A DNA stretch of 64,000 nt from JAVJSD01 sp040219575 (GTDB lineage: Bacteria > Planctomycetota > Planctomycetia > Pirellulales > Pirellulaceae): positions 62,001 to 126,000 of the forward strand of contig JAVJSD010000104.1 in the NCBI GenBank assembly GCA_040219575.1, given 5' to 3'. Under the pieces are notes generated by a model. The model was given only the letters and a program-made list of their open reading frames with translations, was not told where the DNA came from and made no database searches. The position numbers and the translations under genes are program-made. This document shows, piece by piece, positions 1-8,826 of the stretch; position 1 is the first letter of the stretch, and every line of letters begins with the position of its first letter.

Positions 1-294
1 GAACGGCTGGGCGCCAACGTGGCCACGGCGCTGCGCGACTACGCCGACAGCATTCGCCGCGGATTCCGGCAACGCGCCGAGGAACGCGGCAACAAGAACT
101 CGATCAAGATGCTGTTGCCCGTGGCGCTCTGCCTCGCTCCGCCCGTGTACATCATGCTGCTCGCGCCGGCCGTGCTCGAACTGCGCGATTTCGTGGTGCG
201 GGAGAATCGCCCGGGCGGCATCCTCGTTCCGGTCGAAACGCAACTCGACGCGCCCGTCATTCGGCCGGTGATCGAGGATGAATCCGTCCGCTAA
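1..294 (+). CDS. TadC-type type II secretion system F-family protein, C-terminal end
   Basis: The frame is open to the left edge, so only the last 97 residues are seen. They hold the T2SSF/TadC C-terminal pattern: an amphipathic stretch (LGANVATALRDYADS) followed by a basic RRGFRQRAEERGNK segment, then one long hydrophobic helix at about residues 42-63 and a short polar tail. TadC proteins are inner-membrane platform proteins of Tad (Flp) pilus machines. The secretin and TPR lipoprotein on the opposite strand at 5.9-10.5 kb fit the same machine. The family call is firm. TadC rather than TadB rests on the tail and on TadC usually closing the tadA-B-C row. Confidence 0.75.
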   Translation, partial: ERLGANVATALRDYADSIRRGFRQRAEERGNKNSIKMLLPVALCLAPPVYIMLLAPAVLELRDFVVRENRPGGILVPVETQLDAPVIRPVIEDESVR

Positions 295-351
295 CGCCGT
301 CCGGCAAGCGATTCGCTATCTCTCGTTTTCGCCGGACCAACAGCCACCGAC

Positions 352-1518
352 ATGAACCAAGTGCCGCTCCTCGACATCGTCGCCCAGAACCAGCCGTTGT
401 GGGCCGAATTGCAGCCGGCCTTGGAATCCGTCATGTCGCAGGCGCAGTTCGTCCTCGGACCGGCCGTCGAACGCTTTGAACAGAACTTCGCCCGCTACCT
501 GGGCGCAAAGCATGCGGTCGGCGTGAACAACGGCACCTCGGCCTTGTTGTTGGCGCTGCAAGGGCTCGACATCGGCCCCGGCGACGAGGTCATCACCACG
601 CCGCTCACCTGGATCAGCACCAGTTGGGCGATCAGCTATCTGGGGGCTCGGCCGGTTTTCGTCGACGTCGACCCGGTCAGCTACAATCTCGATCCCGAAT
701 TGGTTGAAAACGCGATCACGCCGCGCACCAAAGCCTTGCTGCCCGTCCACCTGTACGGACAATCGGCCAATCTCACGCAACTCGCGTCGTTGGCCGAGCG
801 GCACGGCCTGACGCTCGTCGAGGACGCCGCCCAGGCCCACGGCGCGATGCACGGCGGGCGTCGCGTGGGAACGATCGGGCGGGCCGGTTGCTTCAGCTTC
901 TACCCGGGTAAGAATCTCGGCGCGTTGGGCGAAGCCGGCGCGATCGTCACCGACGACGAGCAACTCGCCCAGCGGCTTCGCAGCCTCCGCGACCACGCGC
1001 AGCGCGGCCGGCACCATCACGTCGAAATCGGCTACAACGCGCGGATGGAGGGACTGCAGGGCGCGGCCCTCGACGTCAAGCTCCGTTACCTCGACCGCTG
1101 GAACGCCACGCGATCGCTTCACGCCGAGCGCTATCACGACCTGTTGAGCGATTGCCCCCACCTGACGCTCCCGCGTCTCGGCTCGCTGGAGGAGCACGTC
1201 TGGCATTTGTTCGTGGTGCTGGTCCGCGACGTTCCCCGCGAGACGCTGCGACAGGCGCTGGGCGAGTTGGGCGTGGCCACCGGCGTCCACTACCCGACGC
1301 TCGTCCCCTTCCAGCCAGTCTATGCGGGTCTCGGCTATCGCCCTGGAGACTTCCCCATCGCCGAGCACGTCGCGCGGCACTGCCTGTCGCTGCCGATGTT
1401 TCCTGAACTGACGGAAGCCCAGATCGAACATGTGGCGGAATCGCTGTGGGAGCTTCTCTCGGACCCGCACCGGCTGGCGTCCGGTTCCGCGGCGCTCCCC
1501 TCGGGAGGCGTCTCATGA
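352..1518 (+). CDS. DegT/DnrJ/EryC1/StrS family aminotransferase
   Basis: This is a full-length 388-residue PLP-dependent sugar aminotransferase of the DegT/StrS family, which makes amino sugars from nucleotide-linked keto sugars for surface glycans. The cofactor-binding NNGTSAL motif is at about 59-65, the aspartate that contacts the PLP ring is in VEDAAQAHGA (D158), and the Schiff-base lysine is K187 in FYPGKNLGALGEAGA. The substrate cannot be read from sequence. Its stop overlaps the start of the glycosyltransferase (ATGA), so the two are translationally coupled. With the Gfo/Idh/MocA gene that follows, it forms a compact sugar-modification cassette. Confidence 0.9.
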   Translation: MNQVPLLDIVAQNQPLWAELQPALESVMSQAQFVLGPAVERFEQNFARYLGAKHAVGVNNGTSALLLALQGLDIGPGDEVITTPLTWISTSWAISYLGARPVFVDVDPVSYNLDPELVENAITPRTKALLPVHLYGQSANLTQLASLAERHGLTLVEDAAQAHGAMHGGRRVGTIGRAGCFSFYPGKNLGALGEAGAIVTDDEQLAQRLRSLRDHAQRGRHHHVEIGYNARMEGLQGAALDVKLRYLDRWNATRSLHAERYHDLLSDCPHLTLPRLGSLEEHVWHLFVVLVRDVPRETLRQALGELGVATGVHYPTLVPFQPVYAGLGYRPGDFPIAEHVARHCLSLPMFPELTEAQIEHVAESLWELLSDPHRLASGSAALPSGGVS

Positions 1519-2330
1519 TCCGACCGCAACTCAGCTTTGCGCTGCTCAACTACAACGAACAGGGAACCGTGGAGTCGGCCGCCCGTCGCGCATCCCGGGC
1601 GCTGGCGGCTTGCGGACGAACCTACGAGTTGGTGTTGGTCGACGACGGTTCGACCGATGGGTCCGGCGACATCCTGCGGCGGCTGGCCGAGGAGTTGCCG
1701 CACTGCCGGACGATTTTCCATGGCGAGAACCGCGGCATCGGCGCGGGAATCCGCACGTGCTATTTCTCGACCGTGGGAGAGTGGACGACCTGGTTCCCGG
1801 CCGATCTGCAAGCCGATCCCGACGAACTACCGCGACTGCTCGACTGCCTCGACGACTGCGACGCGCTGCTGACCTACCGCCGCCCGCAAGCACGGCGGGT
1901 CAGTCCGGTCCGCAAGCTCGTGTCGAGTTGCGACCGCCTGCTGGTCCGCGCGTTGTTCGGCATCGCCGCGCGCGACCTGCACTGGATTCGCTTCTTTCGG
2001 CGCGACCTGCTCGACCGCCTCGAGCCGAGGCTGTGCAGTCCCGCCATCGACACCGAGATGCTGGCCGCCGCCGTTCGTCTGGGCGCACGGATTCGTCAGG
2101 AGCCGCTCGACGAGTCGCCGCGCACCAGCGGCGTGGCCCGCGGCGCTTCACTGGGAAACCTGCTCGGGGCGGCTCGAGAGACCTTGCTGCTGAGGTTGCG
2201 GGGACCTGGACTTCGCGAAGCGGTTTTGAACGGCGAGCGAGCCGAATCACCGGCCCGCGCGACGGCTCGCGACGCGTCCGCCCCGTCGCCGATCGCGCTG
2301 GCGGAAAAGTCCGTGACGACACGCACGTAA
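1515..2330 (+). CDS. Glycosyltransferase family 2 protein
   Basis: A 271-residue GT-A fold glycosyltransferase. The nucleotide-binding motif VDDGSTDGS is at residues 42-50, and an aspartate-rich ADLQADPDE segment at 96-104 is the likely metal and donor site, in a dolichyl-phosphate-mannose-synthase-like arrangement. A longer reading from 1446 exists. The ATG at 1515 was chosen because it overlaps the upstream stop in an ATGA junction, has a GGGAGG ribosome site just before it, and starts the protein right at the first beta strand. The last 40 residues are Ala/Arg-rich and look unstructured. No membrane helix pair was seen, unlike many GT2 lipid-linked enzymes. Sugar and acceptor are unknown. 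Confidence 0.85.
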   Translation: MIRPQLSFALLNYNEQGTVESAARRASRALAACGRTYELVLVDDGSTDGSGDILRRLAEELPHCRTIFHGENRGIGAGIRTCYFSTVGEWTTWFPADLQADPDELPRLLDCLDDCDALLTYRRPQARRVSPVRKLVSSCDRLLVRALFGIAARDLHWIRFFRRDLLDRLEPRLCSPAIDTEMLAAAVRLGARIRQEPLDESPRTSGVARGASLGNLLGAARETLLLRLRGPGLREAVLNGERAESPARATARDASAPSPIALAEKSVTTRT

Positions 2331-2361
2331 CCCGATCGCCCCACCAACTCCCCAAGGCGCC

Positions 2362-3456
2362 ATGGCGACGTCCGATCTCAATCAGCTCTCCGATTCGACC
2401 ACGCATCCCGCGCTCGCCGTCGGGTCGCCGACGGCCGATCCCGCGCACCCCGTCTCCGTGGCGGTCGTCGGCTGCGGGTACTGGGGACCGAATCTGCTGC
2501 GGAACTTCAACAACTGCCCGACGACGCGGGTGGTGATGGCCTGCGACGCCGACGCGCAGCGCCTGCGGCGCGTGGCGGAAGTCTGTCCGCAGGCGACGAT
2601 GACCACGCGCTTCGAGGACGTGCTGGCCAACGACGACGTCGAGGCGGTGGCCATCGCCACGCCCGTCCGCACGCACCTGCCGTTGGCCCTCGCGGCGCTG
2701 CAGGCCGACAAACACGTCCTGCTGGAGAAGCCCCTGGCCGACTCCGCGCACGGCGCACGCAAACTGGTCGAACTGGCGGAGTCGACGGGCCGCGTGCTGA
2801 TGGTCGATCACACGTTCATCTACAGCGAACCCGTGCGGCGCATCAAACAGTTGATCGACAACGACGAGCTGGGCGAGATCTTCTACATCGACTCGGTGCG
2901 AATCAACCTGGGCCTGATTCAGAACGACGTGAACGTGCTGTGGGACCTTGCTCCACACGATCTCTCGATCGTGGACTACCTGCTCGGCCGTCCGCCCCGC
3001 AGCGTGTCGGCCGTCGGCACGTCGCACACCGGTTGCGACGTCGAGGACGTGGCCTACTTGAACCTCGATTTCGGCCAGGATTTGATCGCCACGTTTCACG
3101 TGAACTGGCTCAGCCCGGTCAAGATCCGCCACATGATCATCGGCGGCAGTCGCAAGAGCCTGGTCTACAACCATCTCGATCCGGTCGAACCGATCAAGAT
3201 CTACGACCGCGGCGTGACCGTGACCGATAGCCCCGAGGCGCGGCGCGGACTGCTCATCAGCTATCGCACCGGCGACGTCTGGTCGCCGCATATCGAGCAG
3301 ACCGAGCCCCTGTCGCGCGTGGCGCGGCACTTCGCCGATTGCATTCGCTCCGCCGCCACGCCGCTGACCGACGGGCGCTCGGGACTGCGAATCGCCGAGA
3401 TCCTGGAGGCGGCCGAACACAGCATCAAGGCCCAAGGCGGACGCATCACCCTGTAG
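2362..3456 (+). CDS. Gfo/Idh/MocA family oxidoreductase
   Basis: This 364-residue NAD(P)-dependent sugar oxidoreductase carries a Rossmann motif GCGYWG at residues 37-42 and the family's EKP signature at 122-124. The GYWGPNLLRNF pattern is that of the WlbA/WbpB subgroup, which oxidises UDP-sugar acids ahead of a DegT aminotransferase. Having it two genes after a DegT enzyme supports an amino-sugar pathway. About 30 extra residues before the Rossmann fold are rich in Ser/Thr/Pro and may be an over-long start; the next methionine is too far inside to be used. The stop codon overlaps the first copy of a palindromic repeat. Confidence 0.88.
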   Translation: MATSDLNQLSDSTTHPALAVGSPTADPAHPVSVAVVGCGYWGPNLLRNFNNCPTTRVVMACDADAQRLRRVAEVCPQATMTTRFEDVLANDDVEAVAIATPVRTHLPLALAALQADKHVLLEKPLADSAHGARKLVELAESTGRVLMVDHTFIYSEPVRRIKQLIDNDELGEIFYIDSVRINLGLIQNDVNVLWDLAPHDLSIVDYLLGRPPRSVSAVGTSHTGCDVEDVAYLNLDFGQDLIATFHVNWLSPVKIRHMIIGGSRKSLVYNHLDPVEPIKIYDRGVTVTDSPEARRGLLISYRTGDVWSPHIEQTEPLSRVARHFADCIRSAATPLTDGRSGLRIAEILEAAEHSIKAQGGRITL

Positions 3457-3616
3457 CGGAAGTCGTGAGACTTCCGAGAACCGCCCACAATTCTCGCTCC
3501 CCTCATCTCGGAACTCTCACGAGTCCCGCTACAAGTCAATTCCTCAATTCTCGGAACTCTCACGAGTTCCGCTACTGGTCGATTCCGCAATCTCGGAACT
3601 CACATGAGTTCCGCCA
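3454..3616. repeat. Four copies of a 25-bp palindromic repeat
   Basis: Four related copies lie between the oxidoreductase and the next gene, at about 3454-3478 (inverted), 3504-3531, 3547-3574 and 3589-3616. The third is a perfect hairpin, GGAACTC-TCAC-GAGTTCC, flanked by TCTC on the left and GCTA on the right. The first copy includes the stop codon of the upstream gene. Two further degenerate copies lie at 39091-39160, so this is a dispersed family and not a local tandem. It resembles REP-type elements; a role in 3' mRNA ends is possible but not shown. Confidence 0.85.
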
Positions 3617-3631
3617 TCAATTGGGCCGTCG

Positions 3632-5896
3632 ATGAAAAACGCGAAGTCGCACATTGCGCCCCTGGCCGTGTTCGCCGTCCTGGCGGGCGTGGTGATGGCC
3701 TGCCTGCACCCGCTGGCCGCCGCCCCGGGCGATCTGCTGGTGGGCAGTCATCGTCATGGCCAGAACGACCTCTCGACGTCGTTCGTCGCCTACCACGGCT
3801 TCCCTTCCTACTGCCTGCGGCAATTCGGTCAACTGCCCACCTGGAACCCGTACAAGTTCAGCGGCGCGCCGTTTCACGGCAATCCCGAATCGGGAGCGTT
3901 CTATCCCGCCAACTGGCTCGTCTGGCTGACGGGCGACGTGGCCGTGATGGGCTGGATCATGGCGGCGCACCTGCTGCTGGGAGGGCTGGGCGCCTACCGG
4001 CTCGCGCGAAGTTACGCCTTGCACCGCTCGGCGGCGTGCGTGGCGGGCGTCGTCTACTCCGCCGCCCCCTTTCTGTTGGCGCAAGCCGCCGAGGGACACT
4101 ACACCCTGATCTGCGCCGCCGCCTGGATTCCCTGGGCCTTTTGGGCCTTCGAGCGGATGCGCGCCGGGCGTGTGTGGGCCTTTCCCTTGCTGGCCGCCGT
4201 GTTGGCGATTTGCTTCTTCGCCGGCCACGCCCAAACGACCTACTATCTGGTCGTGATCCTGACCGCGATCCGCGTGGCCGATGCGGTGCGAATGCTCGTC
4301 TCCGGCCAGCGTCAACCGGGAGTGCGGCTTCTCACGCAGTGGGTGCTGCTGGGCGTCACCGTCGGCGGGCTCGTGGCGGTCGACCTCCTTCCGATCTGGT
4401 CGTACACCCGATTCACCGTACGCGGCGCCGGCATGAACCTGGCCACCGCCGGAGAGATTCACGCCGGCGTGTCCAATCTCGCGCAGTTGGTTTATCCCGG
4501 CGCCCTCGGCGATGCGGACGATTATCACGGCCCGGGTGGTTACTACTGGGAGACGCTGTGTTACTTCGGCGTGGCGCCGCTGGCGCTGGCGCTGATCGGC
4601 GTGGCGGCCCGGCGCCGAAAATGGTTCGTCCGTCAATGGAGCATCGTGGCGGGGGCGTCGCTGCTGTTCGCGATGGGCACGATGGGCGGCTTGTTCCCCC
4701 TCTGCTTTCTGCTGCTGCCCGGCAGCGCGATGTTTCGCGCCCCTTCGCGGATGATCTTGTTTTGCTCGCTGGCGGTCGCGGTGCTGGCCGCGGCCGGAGC
4801 CCAGTTCGCCCTGCAAGCTTTCCGGGCCCGGCGACGGCGCGCGCCCGCCGCGCGGAACGAACCAAGTTTCGGCCTGGTGGGCATGATGGCGGTCGTGGCC
4901 TTGAATCCACGCCTTAAACTGCCCGTGGGCGCCATCCTGGTCGGCGTCTGCGGCGTCGAACTGGTCGTGTTCGGCGGCGGGCTGTTCAGCAGTCTCGAGC
5001 GCGACCGGCTCGACCGCGAGTCGCCGATCGTCGAATTCCTCACCAGCCAAAAAGGCGTCTATCGGGTCGCCGCACCGCAGTCGCTGTTGAGCGACTATGA
5101 GGCGTGGACGGCGGGCGTCGAAAAAGTCCAGGCGTTCGATCCGGCGCCCCCCGCGCTGCACGCGTCGGTCGCCCTGCAGACGGCCGAAGGCGAGGCCGAG
5201 GCGGTCATGCGTCGCGAACTTTTCGGATTCCGCGCGCCCGTGATCGACGAGAAGCAATCGCTGTGGCTGGACCTGATGCAGGTGCGATACGTCGTGCAGC
5301 CCGCATCGACGCGGCCGCCGACCGACGGGTGGAGCATCGTGCAAAGAGGCGTCATTCGGCCGCGTTTCGCGCACGATGCGCCGAAGGATGCGTCGCCGGA
5401 CGAAATCGAATTTGTGATCTACGAGCGGCGCGACGTCCTGCCGAGGGCATTCGTGCTGGGCGAGGTGCAGGCCGCGTCGTCGATGAAGGCCTCGTTGGCG
5501 AAACTCGCCGGTTTGGCGCCGCGACGAGAGATGCTGATTGAACGCGACGTGCTCGTCGGCGACGACCGTCAATCGTTCGCTCCCGCGGAGATTGTCTCCT
5601 ACACACCAAATCGTGTGGAGGTGCAGGCGACGCTCGAGAAGCCGGGGTATCTGTATCTCGGCGACGCCTGGCTGTCGGGCTGGACGGCCGCCGCAGGCGG
5701 CCAACCGCTTCCCGTGCTGCGGGCCAACGCCGCCTTTCGCGCCGTGCCACTCGACGCGGGAGTGCATCGCGTTGTGTTTCAGTACGTCCCGGGAAGCTTC
5801 GCCATCGGGCGGTGGCTGACGGCCGTCGCGTCGGCGTGCCTGGCGACGTGGTGCCTCGTCCACTGGCGAAAGCGACCGGACGCCGTCTCCGCGTGA
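3632..5896 (+). CDS. YfhO-like multi-spanning membrane protein
   Basis: A 754-residue polytopic membrane protein. The first ~480 residues hold around ten hydrophobic helices. The loop after the first helix carries PTWNPYKFSGAPFHGNPESG, typical of the YfhO/DUF6541-like GT-C superfamily, whose members act on polyprenol-linked sugars. The C-terminal 270 residues form an extracytoplasmic beta-rich part with LYLGDAWLSGW, also seen in YfhO proteins. It follows the sugar cassette on the same strand with a 175-bp repeat-filled gap, so a role in decorating a surface polymer or protein is reasonable. YfhO of Bacillus glycosylates lipoteichoic acid, but planctomycetes lack that polymer, so the substrate is open. 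Confidence 0.75.
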   Translation: MKNAKSHIAPLAVFAVLAGVVMACLHPLAAAPGDLLVGSHRHGQNDLSTSFVAYHGFPSYCLRQFGQLPTWNPYKFSGAPFHGNPESGAFYPANWLVWLTGDVAVMGWIMAAHLLLGGLGAYRLARSYALHRSAACVAGVVYSAAPFLLAQAAEGHYTLICAAAWIPWAFWAFERMRAGRVWAFPLLAAVLAICFFAGHAQTTYYLVVILTAIRVADAVRMLVSGQRQPGVRLLTQWVLLGVTVGGLVAVDLLPIWSYTRFTVRGAGMNLATAGEIHAGVSNLAQLVYPGALGDADDYHGPGGYYWETLCYFGVAPLALALIGVAARRRKWFVRQWSIVAGASLLFAMGTMGGLFPLCFLLLPGSAMFRAPSRMILFCSLAVAVLAAAGAQFALQAFRARRRRAPAARNEPSFGLVGMMAVVALNPRLKLPVGAILVGVCGVELVVFGGGLFSSLERDRLDRESPIVEFLTSQKGVYRVAAPQSLLSDYEAWTAGVEKVQAFDPAPPALHASVALQTAEGEAEAVMRRELFGFRAPVIDEKQSLWLDLMQVRYVVQPASTRPPTDGWSIVQRGVIRPRFAHDAPKDASPDEIEFVIYERRDVLPRAFVLGEVQAASSMKASLAKLAGLAPRREMLIERDVLVGDDRQSFAPAEIVSYTPNRVEVQATLEKPGYLYLGDAWLSGWTAAAGGQPLPVLRANAAFRAVPLDAGVHRVVFQYVPGSFAIGRWLTAVASACLATWCLVHWRKRPDAVSA

Positions 5897-5897
5897 T

Positions 5898-7916
5898 CTA
5901 CCGCTGCGGCAGCATCGTGTAGGGATTTTCGATCGTCTTCGCCGGCGGCGATACAATGCCGGGCGCGATCGACTCGGAGGCTTCGCTGTCGCGCTTCGCC
6001 GCCGATTCAGGAGTCCAGGTCGGCTGGCTCCAGGGGGTTGGCTTGGCGTGAATGCCGGACGCCGGGTTCGACGCCGACGGTCGCCGAGCAGCCCCCTCCG
6101 TGTTGAAGGACTGCGGCATGTGGGCCGTCACTTCGGGCGGCCGAATGCCGGAGTCCTTCTCCCAAGAGACGCGTCGGTTCGATATCTCCTGGGAGAGCGA
6201 CGGAATCCGATCAACCGTCGCCTGGGACGCCTTCGGCCTCTGGAAAGACACCGTGGAACGCATCGTCGGCGACGCGCCGCCGGCGGAGTCGTAGACCGAT
6301 GCCGTCGAACTCCGACGTGTGGCGGAAAAGGCGGACGGCTGATCACTCATCGCCGAAGACGAGTCGCCCAGAGAAATCGAAACCTTCCCCGCATCCGGCT
6401 TTGACGCCGGGCTCGCCAGGACGCGCGACGCCGCGGACCCGGAATCTACCGAGTCACTGTGAAACGAGACACGCGCCGCCGTATTGCTTCGCGGCCGGAT
6501 GGGGACCGTGTCATTGCTCATCGGCCGCCTGACCGCGTCCGCCGCCGGCGAGTTTTGGGCGGGGGAGGAGTTCGACGCTTGCGCCTGCTGAGTCCCCATC
6601 GTCGTTCTGACGTTCCGCAACGCCCGCGACAACAGCGACGGGCGCCTTCCATCGTCGGTCGGAGGCGTTTGCGCGGTGGGGCTCTTCTCCGCGGCGGGCC
6701 GGACCATCGTCGCTTGCGACATGGCATGCGAATCCTGGCTTCCGCGCGGTTCAAGGTGCGATTGCGGCGGCGCAAGCGCGCCGGTCACCGCGATGTTCGT
6801 TGGACGAAACGCCGCGGGCAGGTGGTCGTAGTGATGCTGCGCCGACGACGTGTCTCCCGCCGATGAAGGCGATTCGGGGCGGTGTGCGGCCGGTTGGCGT
6901 GCGTTCGCCGGGGGGCGGACCGAGGCGATCGGGTTTCGCCAATCGATCACCGCGGGACTTTGTCCCTCCACTTCTGTTTCTGGAGAGTCGGTAATCTGGG
7001 CCGCGGATGCGTGCGACATCGCCGCGTTCGCCAGTCGTGCATCGGCGCCCGTTGCTTGCGACAGCGGAGAAGCCTGTAGCTTGTCCTGCTGCGGGAGCTG
7101 GCGCCGCGCGATCTGACGTGGGGCCGACAGCGACCGACGAGGAGCCGGTTCCTGCGCCGACGCCAGGGCGACGGCGTCCTGCTCTCTCGCGTGATCCGCC
7201 ACTCGAGCTCGCGCCGAATGCGCGTTTTCGAGCGAGGCCCGCATCCTGGCCAAGTCGACCAGCGCTTCGGCCGAGGGTCGCAGCGTTTGATCGAGCGCCA
7301 ACGCGCGGTGGTAGTGCTGCTCCGCGGCCCGGACGTCGCCTGCTTGCGACCGCGCATAGGCCAGGTTGGAGTGCGCTTCGGCCTCGCCGACGGCGTGACG
7401 GAACTCTTTCAAACTCTCTTCGTTGCGCCCCATTTCGCCCAACACCAGGCCCAGGTTGTTGTGCGCCAACTTCGACTGCGGATCGATTTCGAGCGCCTGG
7501 CGAAACGTCTGCTCGGCGTCGTTCATCCGATCTTGCAGGTAGAGGCAATAGCCCATGTCATTCAGCAATTCGACCGTGGGGGGCGCTGCCTCGGCCGCCC
7601 GGCGGAAGTGTGCCTCCGCTTCGGCCGGCCGCGACTCCCGTGCGGCCATCACGCCCAGGCGGTGATGGGCCATCTGATTGTCGGGCGACTTCTTCAGGAC
7701 CGCCTCGTAGATCTTGCGGGCCTGATCGTTTTGCCCGTGCCGTTCGCTGAGTCGGGCGAGACTGAGCTGCGTATCGAACTCGTCCCGCAGGTTGGCCGCC
7801 GGTCCCGTGCGCGAGGGCCAGCCGAAGCTGCTGACGCAGCCCGGCGCGGCGACCACGCAGCAGACGGCGAGGCAGCAGGCCGCCGCGGAATTGTTCTTGA
7901 AGGCCAGTCGTCTCAT
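5898..7916 (-). CDS. Tetratricopeptide-repeat lipoprotein, TadD-like, with long disordered tail
   Basis: The ATG at 7916 (MRRLAFKNN) was chosen over a TTG at 7937 because an AGGAC site precedes it and a signal sequence follows directly; this gives 672 residues. A hydrophobic leader ends in AAPGC, an imperfect lipobox. About five TPR units follow at roughly residues 40-215 (for example AHHRLGVMAARESRPAEAEAHFRRA). The remaining ~430 residues are Ser/Ala/Pro/Arg-rich and probably disordered. Short TPR lipoproteins called TadD act in Tad pilus biogenesis. The nearby secretin on the same strand supports that reading, but the huge tail is not typical of TadD. It ends 2 bases from the convergent YfhO-like gene. 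Confidence 0.65.
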   Translation of the reverse strand: MRRLAFKNNSAAACCLAVCCVVAAPGCVSSFGWPSRTGPAANLRDEFDTQLSLARLSERHGQNDQARKIYEAVLKKSPDNQMAHHRLGVMAARESRPAEAEAHFRRAAEAAPPTVELLNDMGYCLYLQDRMNDAEQTFRQALEIDPQSKLAHNNLGLVLGEMGRNEESLKEFRHAVGEAEAHSNLAYARSQAGDVRAAEQHYHRALALDQTLRPSAEALVDLARMRASLENAHSARARVADHAREQDAVALASAQEPAPRRSLSAPRQIARRQLPQQDKLQASPLSQATGADARLANAAMSHASAAQITDSPETEVEGQSPAVIDWRNPIASVRPPANARQPAAHRPESPSSAGDTSSAQHHYDHLPAAFRPTNIAVTGALAPPQSHLEPRGSQDSHAMSQATMVRPAAEKSPTAQTPPTDDGRRPSLLSRALRNVRTTMGTQQAQASNSSPAQNSPAADAVRRPMSNDTVPIRPRSNTAARVSFHSDSVDSGSAASRVLASPASKPDAGKVSISLGDSSSAMSDQPSAFSATRRSSTASVYDSAGGASPTMRSTVSFQRPKASQATVDRIPSLSQEISNRRVSWEKDSGIRPPEVTAHMPQSFNTEGAARRPSASNPASGIHAKPTPWSQPTWTPESAAKRDSEASESIAPGIVSPPAKTIENPYTMLPQR

Positions 7917-8068
7917 GGTTGCGTCCTGTGTCGTCAATCGGTGCTGGAGGAGTCGCCGGAGGCGTGCTCACGCGGCGTCAAGTATTCCTAGCCATTTTCG
8001 AGTAGCTGCTTCCCGACTCCTGAATACGCATTGGCGGCGGGCGTTCGCTCGGCATCGCCGGCCGAACG

Positions 8069-8668
8069 TTAGAAGAATCCACCAAATCCGCCGGCGCCGA
8101 TCCCGCCCACTCCACCGAAGCCGCCCTGACTGCCTTGATTCAAGCCACGCTGATACGCACGCTCGGCTTCCGAGGACGTGAAGGGCTGGGCGAAGGAGGG
8201 AGCCACCACGACGATTTCATCGGCGTTGGGAATTCCCATCTTGGTCAGCGCCCTGACGACGACGAGGCGGCGTTTCATGTCGAGTTCAGGATTCAGGTGG
8301 ACCGGGTACTCGTGCTTGGTTCCCGGTTTCACACTGGTGCGGCTCCGCTCGACGACCACCTGGTACGGCGAGCCGCGACGCAGGTCGTAAGCGATCTGCT
8401 TCACATGGTCCTCGCCGGCGTAGTTCAAACGGTAGCCGCCCACCTCGCGGCCGTCCTCGTACTCGTTCAGCTCGAACTCGTGCTGGTAGACGATGTACTT
8501 CGCCGCTTCGGCGTTGTGCTCCTGCGGCTCGAGGTATTGATCGACGTCGGCGCCGAGCATTTTCGTCGCCGTGCCGCCGAAGCATCGCCAACCACAACCA
8601 CTCGCGGGAACGATCAACGCGGTCGCCGCCACCAGCAGCGAAAGACGGTAGAAGGTTTTGATGGACAT
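8069..8668 (-). CDS. Small secreted lipoprotein of the pilus/secretin cluster
   Basis: The start at 8668 gives 199 residues with a clean signal peptide and lipobox (PASGC, lipidated Cys25). A much longer reading to 9253 exists but only overlaps the secretin gene in another frame. The mature part is a compact alpha/beta domain without a motif I recognise, followed by a glycine/phenylalanine-rich tail (residues ~180-199). It lies between the TPR lipoprotein and the secretin, 158 bp after the latter, so a role as an outer-membrane accessory (pilotin or RcpB-like) is suggested by position only. Confidence 0.6.
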   Translation of the reverse strand: MSIKTFYRLSLLVAATALIVPASGCGWRCFGGTATKMLGADVDQYLEPQEHNAEAAKYIVYQHEFELNEYEDGREVGGYRLNYAGEDHVKQIAYDLRRGSPYQVVVERSRTSVKPGTKHEYPVHLNPELDMKRRLVVVRALTKMGIPNADEIVVVAPSFAQPFTSSEAERAYQRGLNQGSQGGFGGVGGIGAGGFGGFF

Positions 8669-8826
8669 GGGTCGTGCGGTCCTGTTGTTTGACGCGCCGC
8701 GGCTTGATCGGATTGCCTGGCGATCGATCGAAATTGGGTCATGTTCACACGATGTGCGCCGCCGCGGGCTGCGCGGCCGCCGCCTGGCGACGGGACGCAC
8801 AACCGGGGGCGACCCCGCTCGCGCTG

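Noticed and set aside
3617..5956. 779-residue frame on the minus strand opposite the YfhO-like gene
   Set aside because: It is the antisense shadow of a gene with clear membrane topology; its translation is Arg/His/Gly/Gln-rich with no domain.
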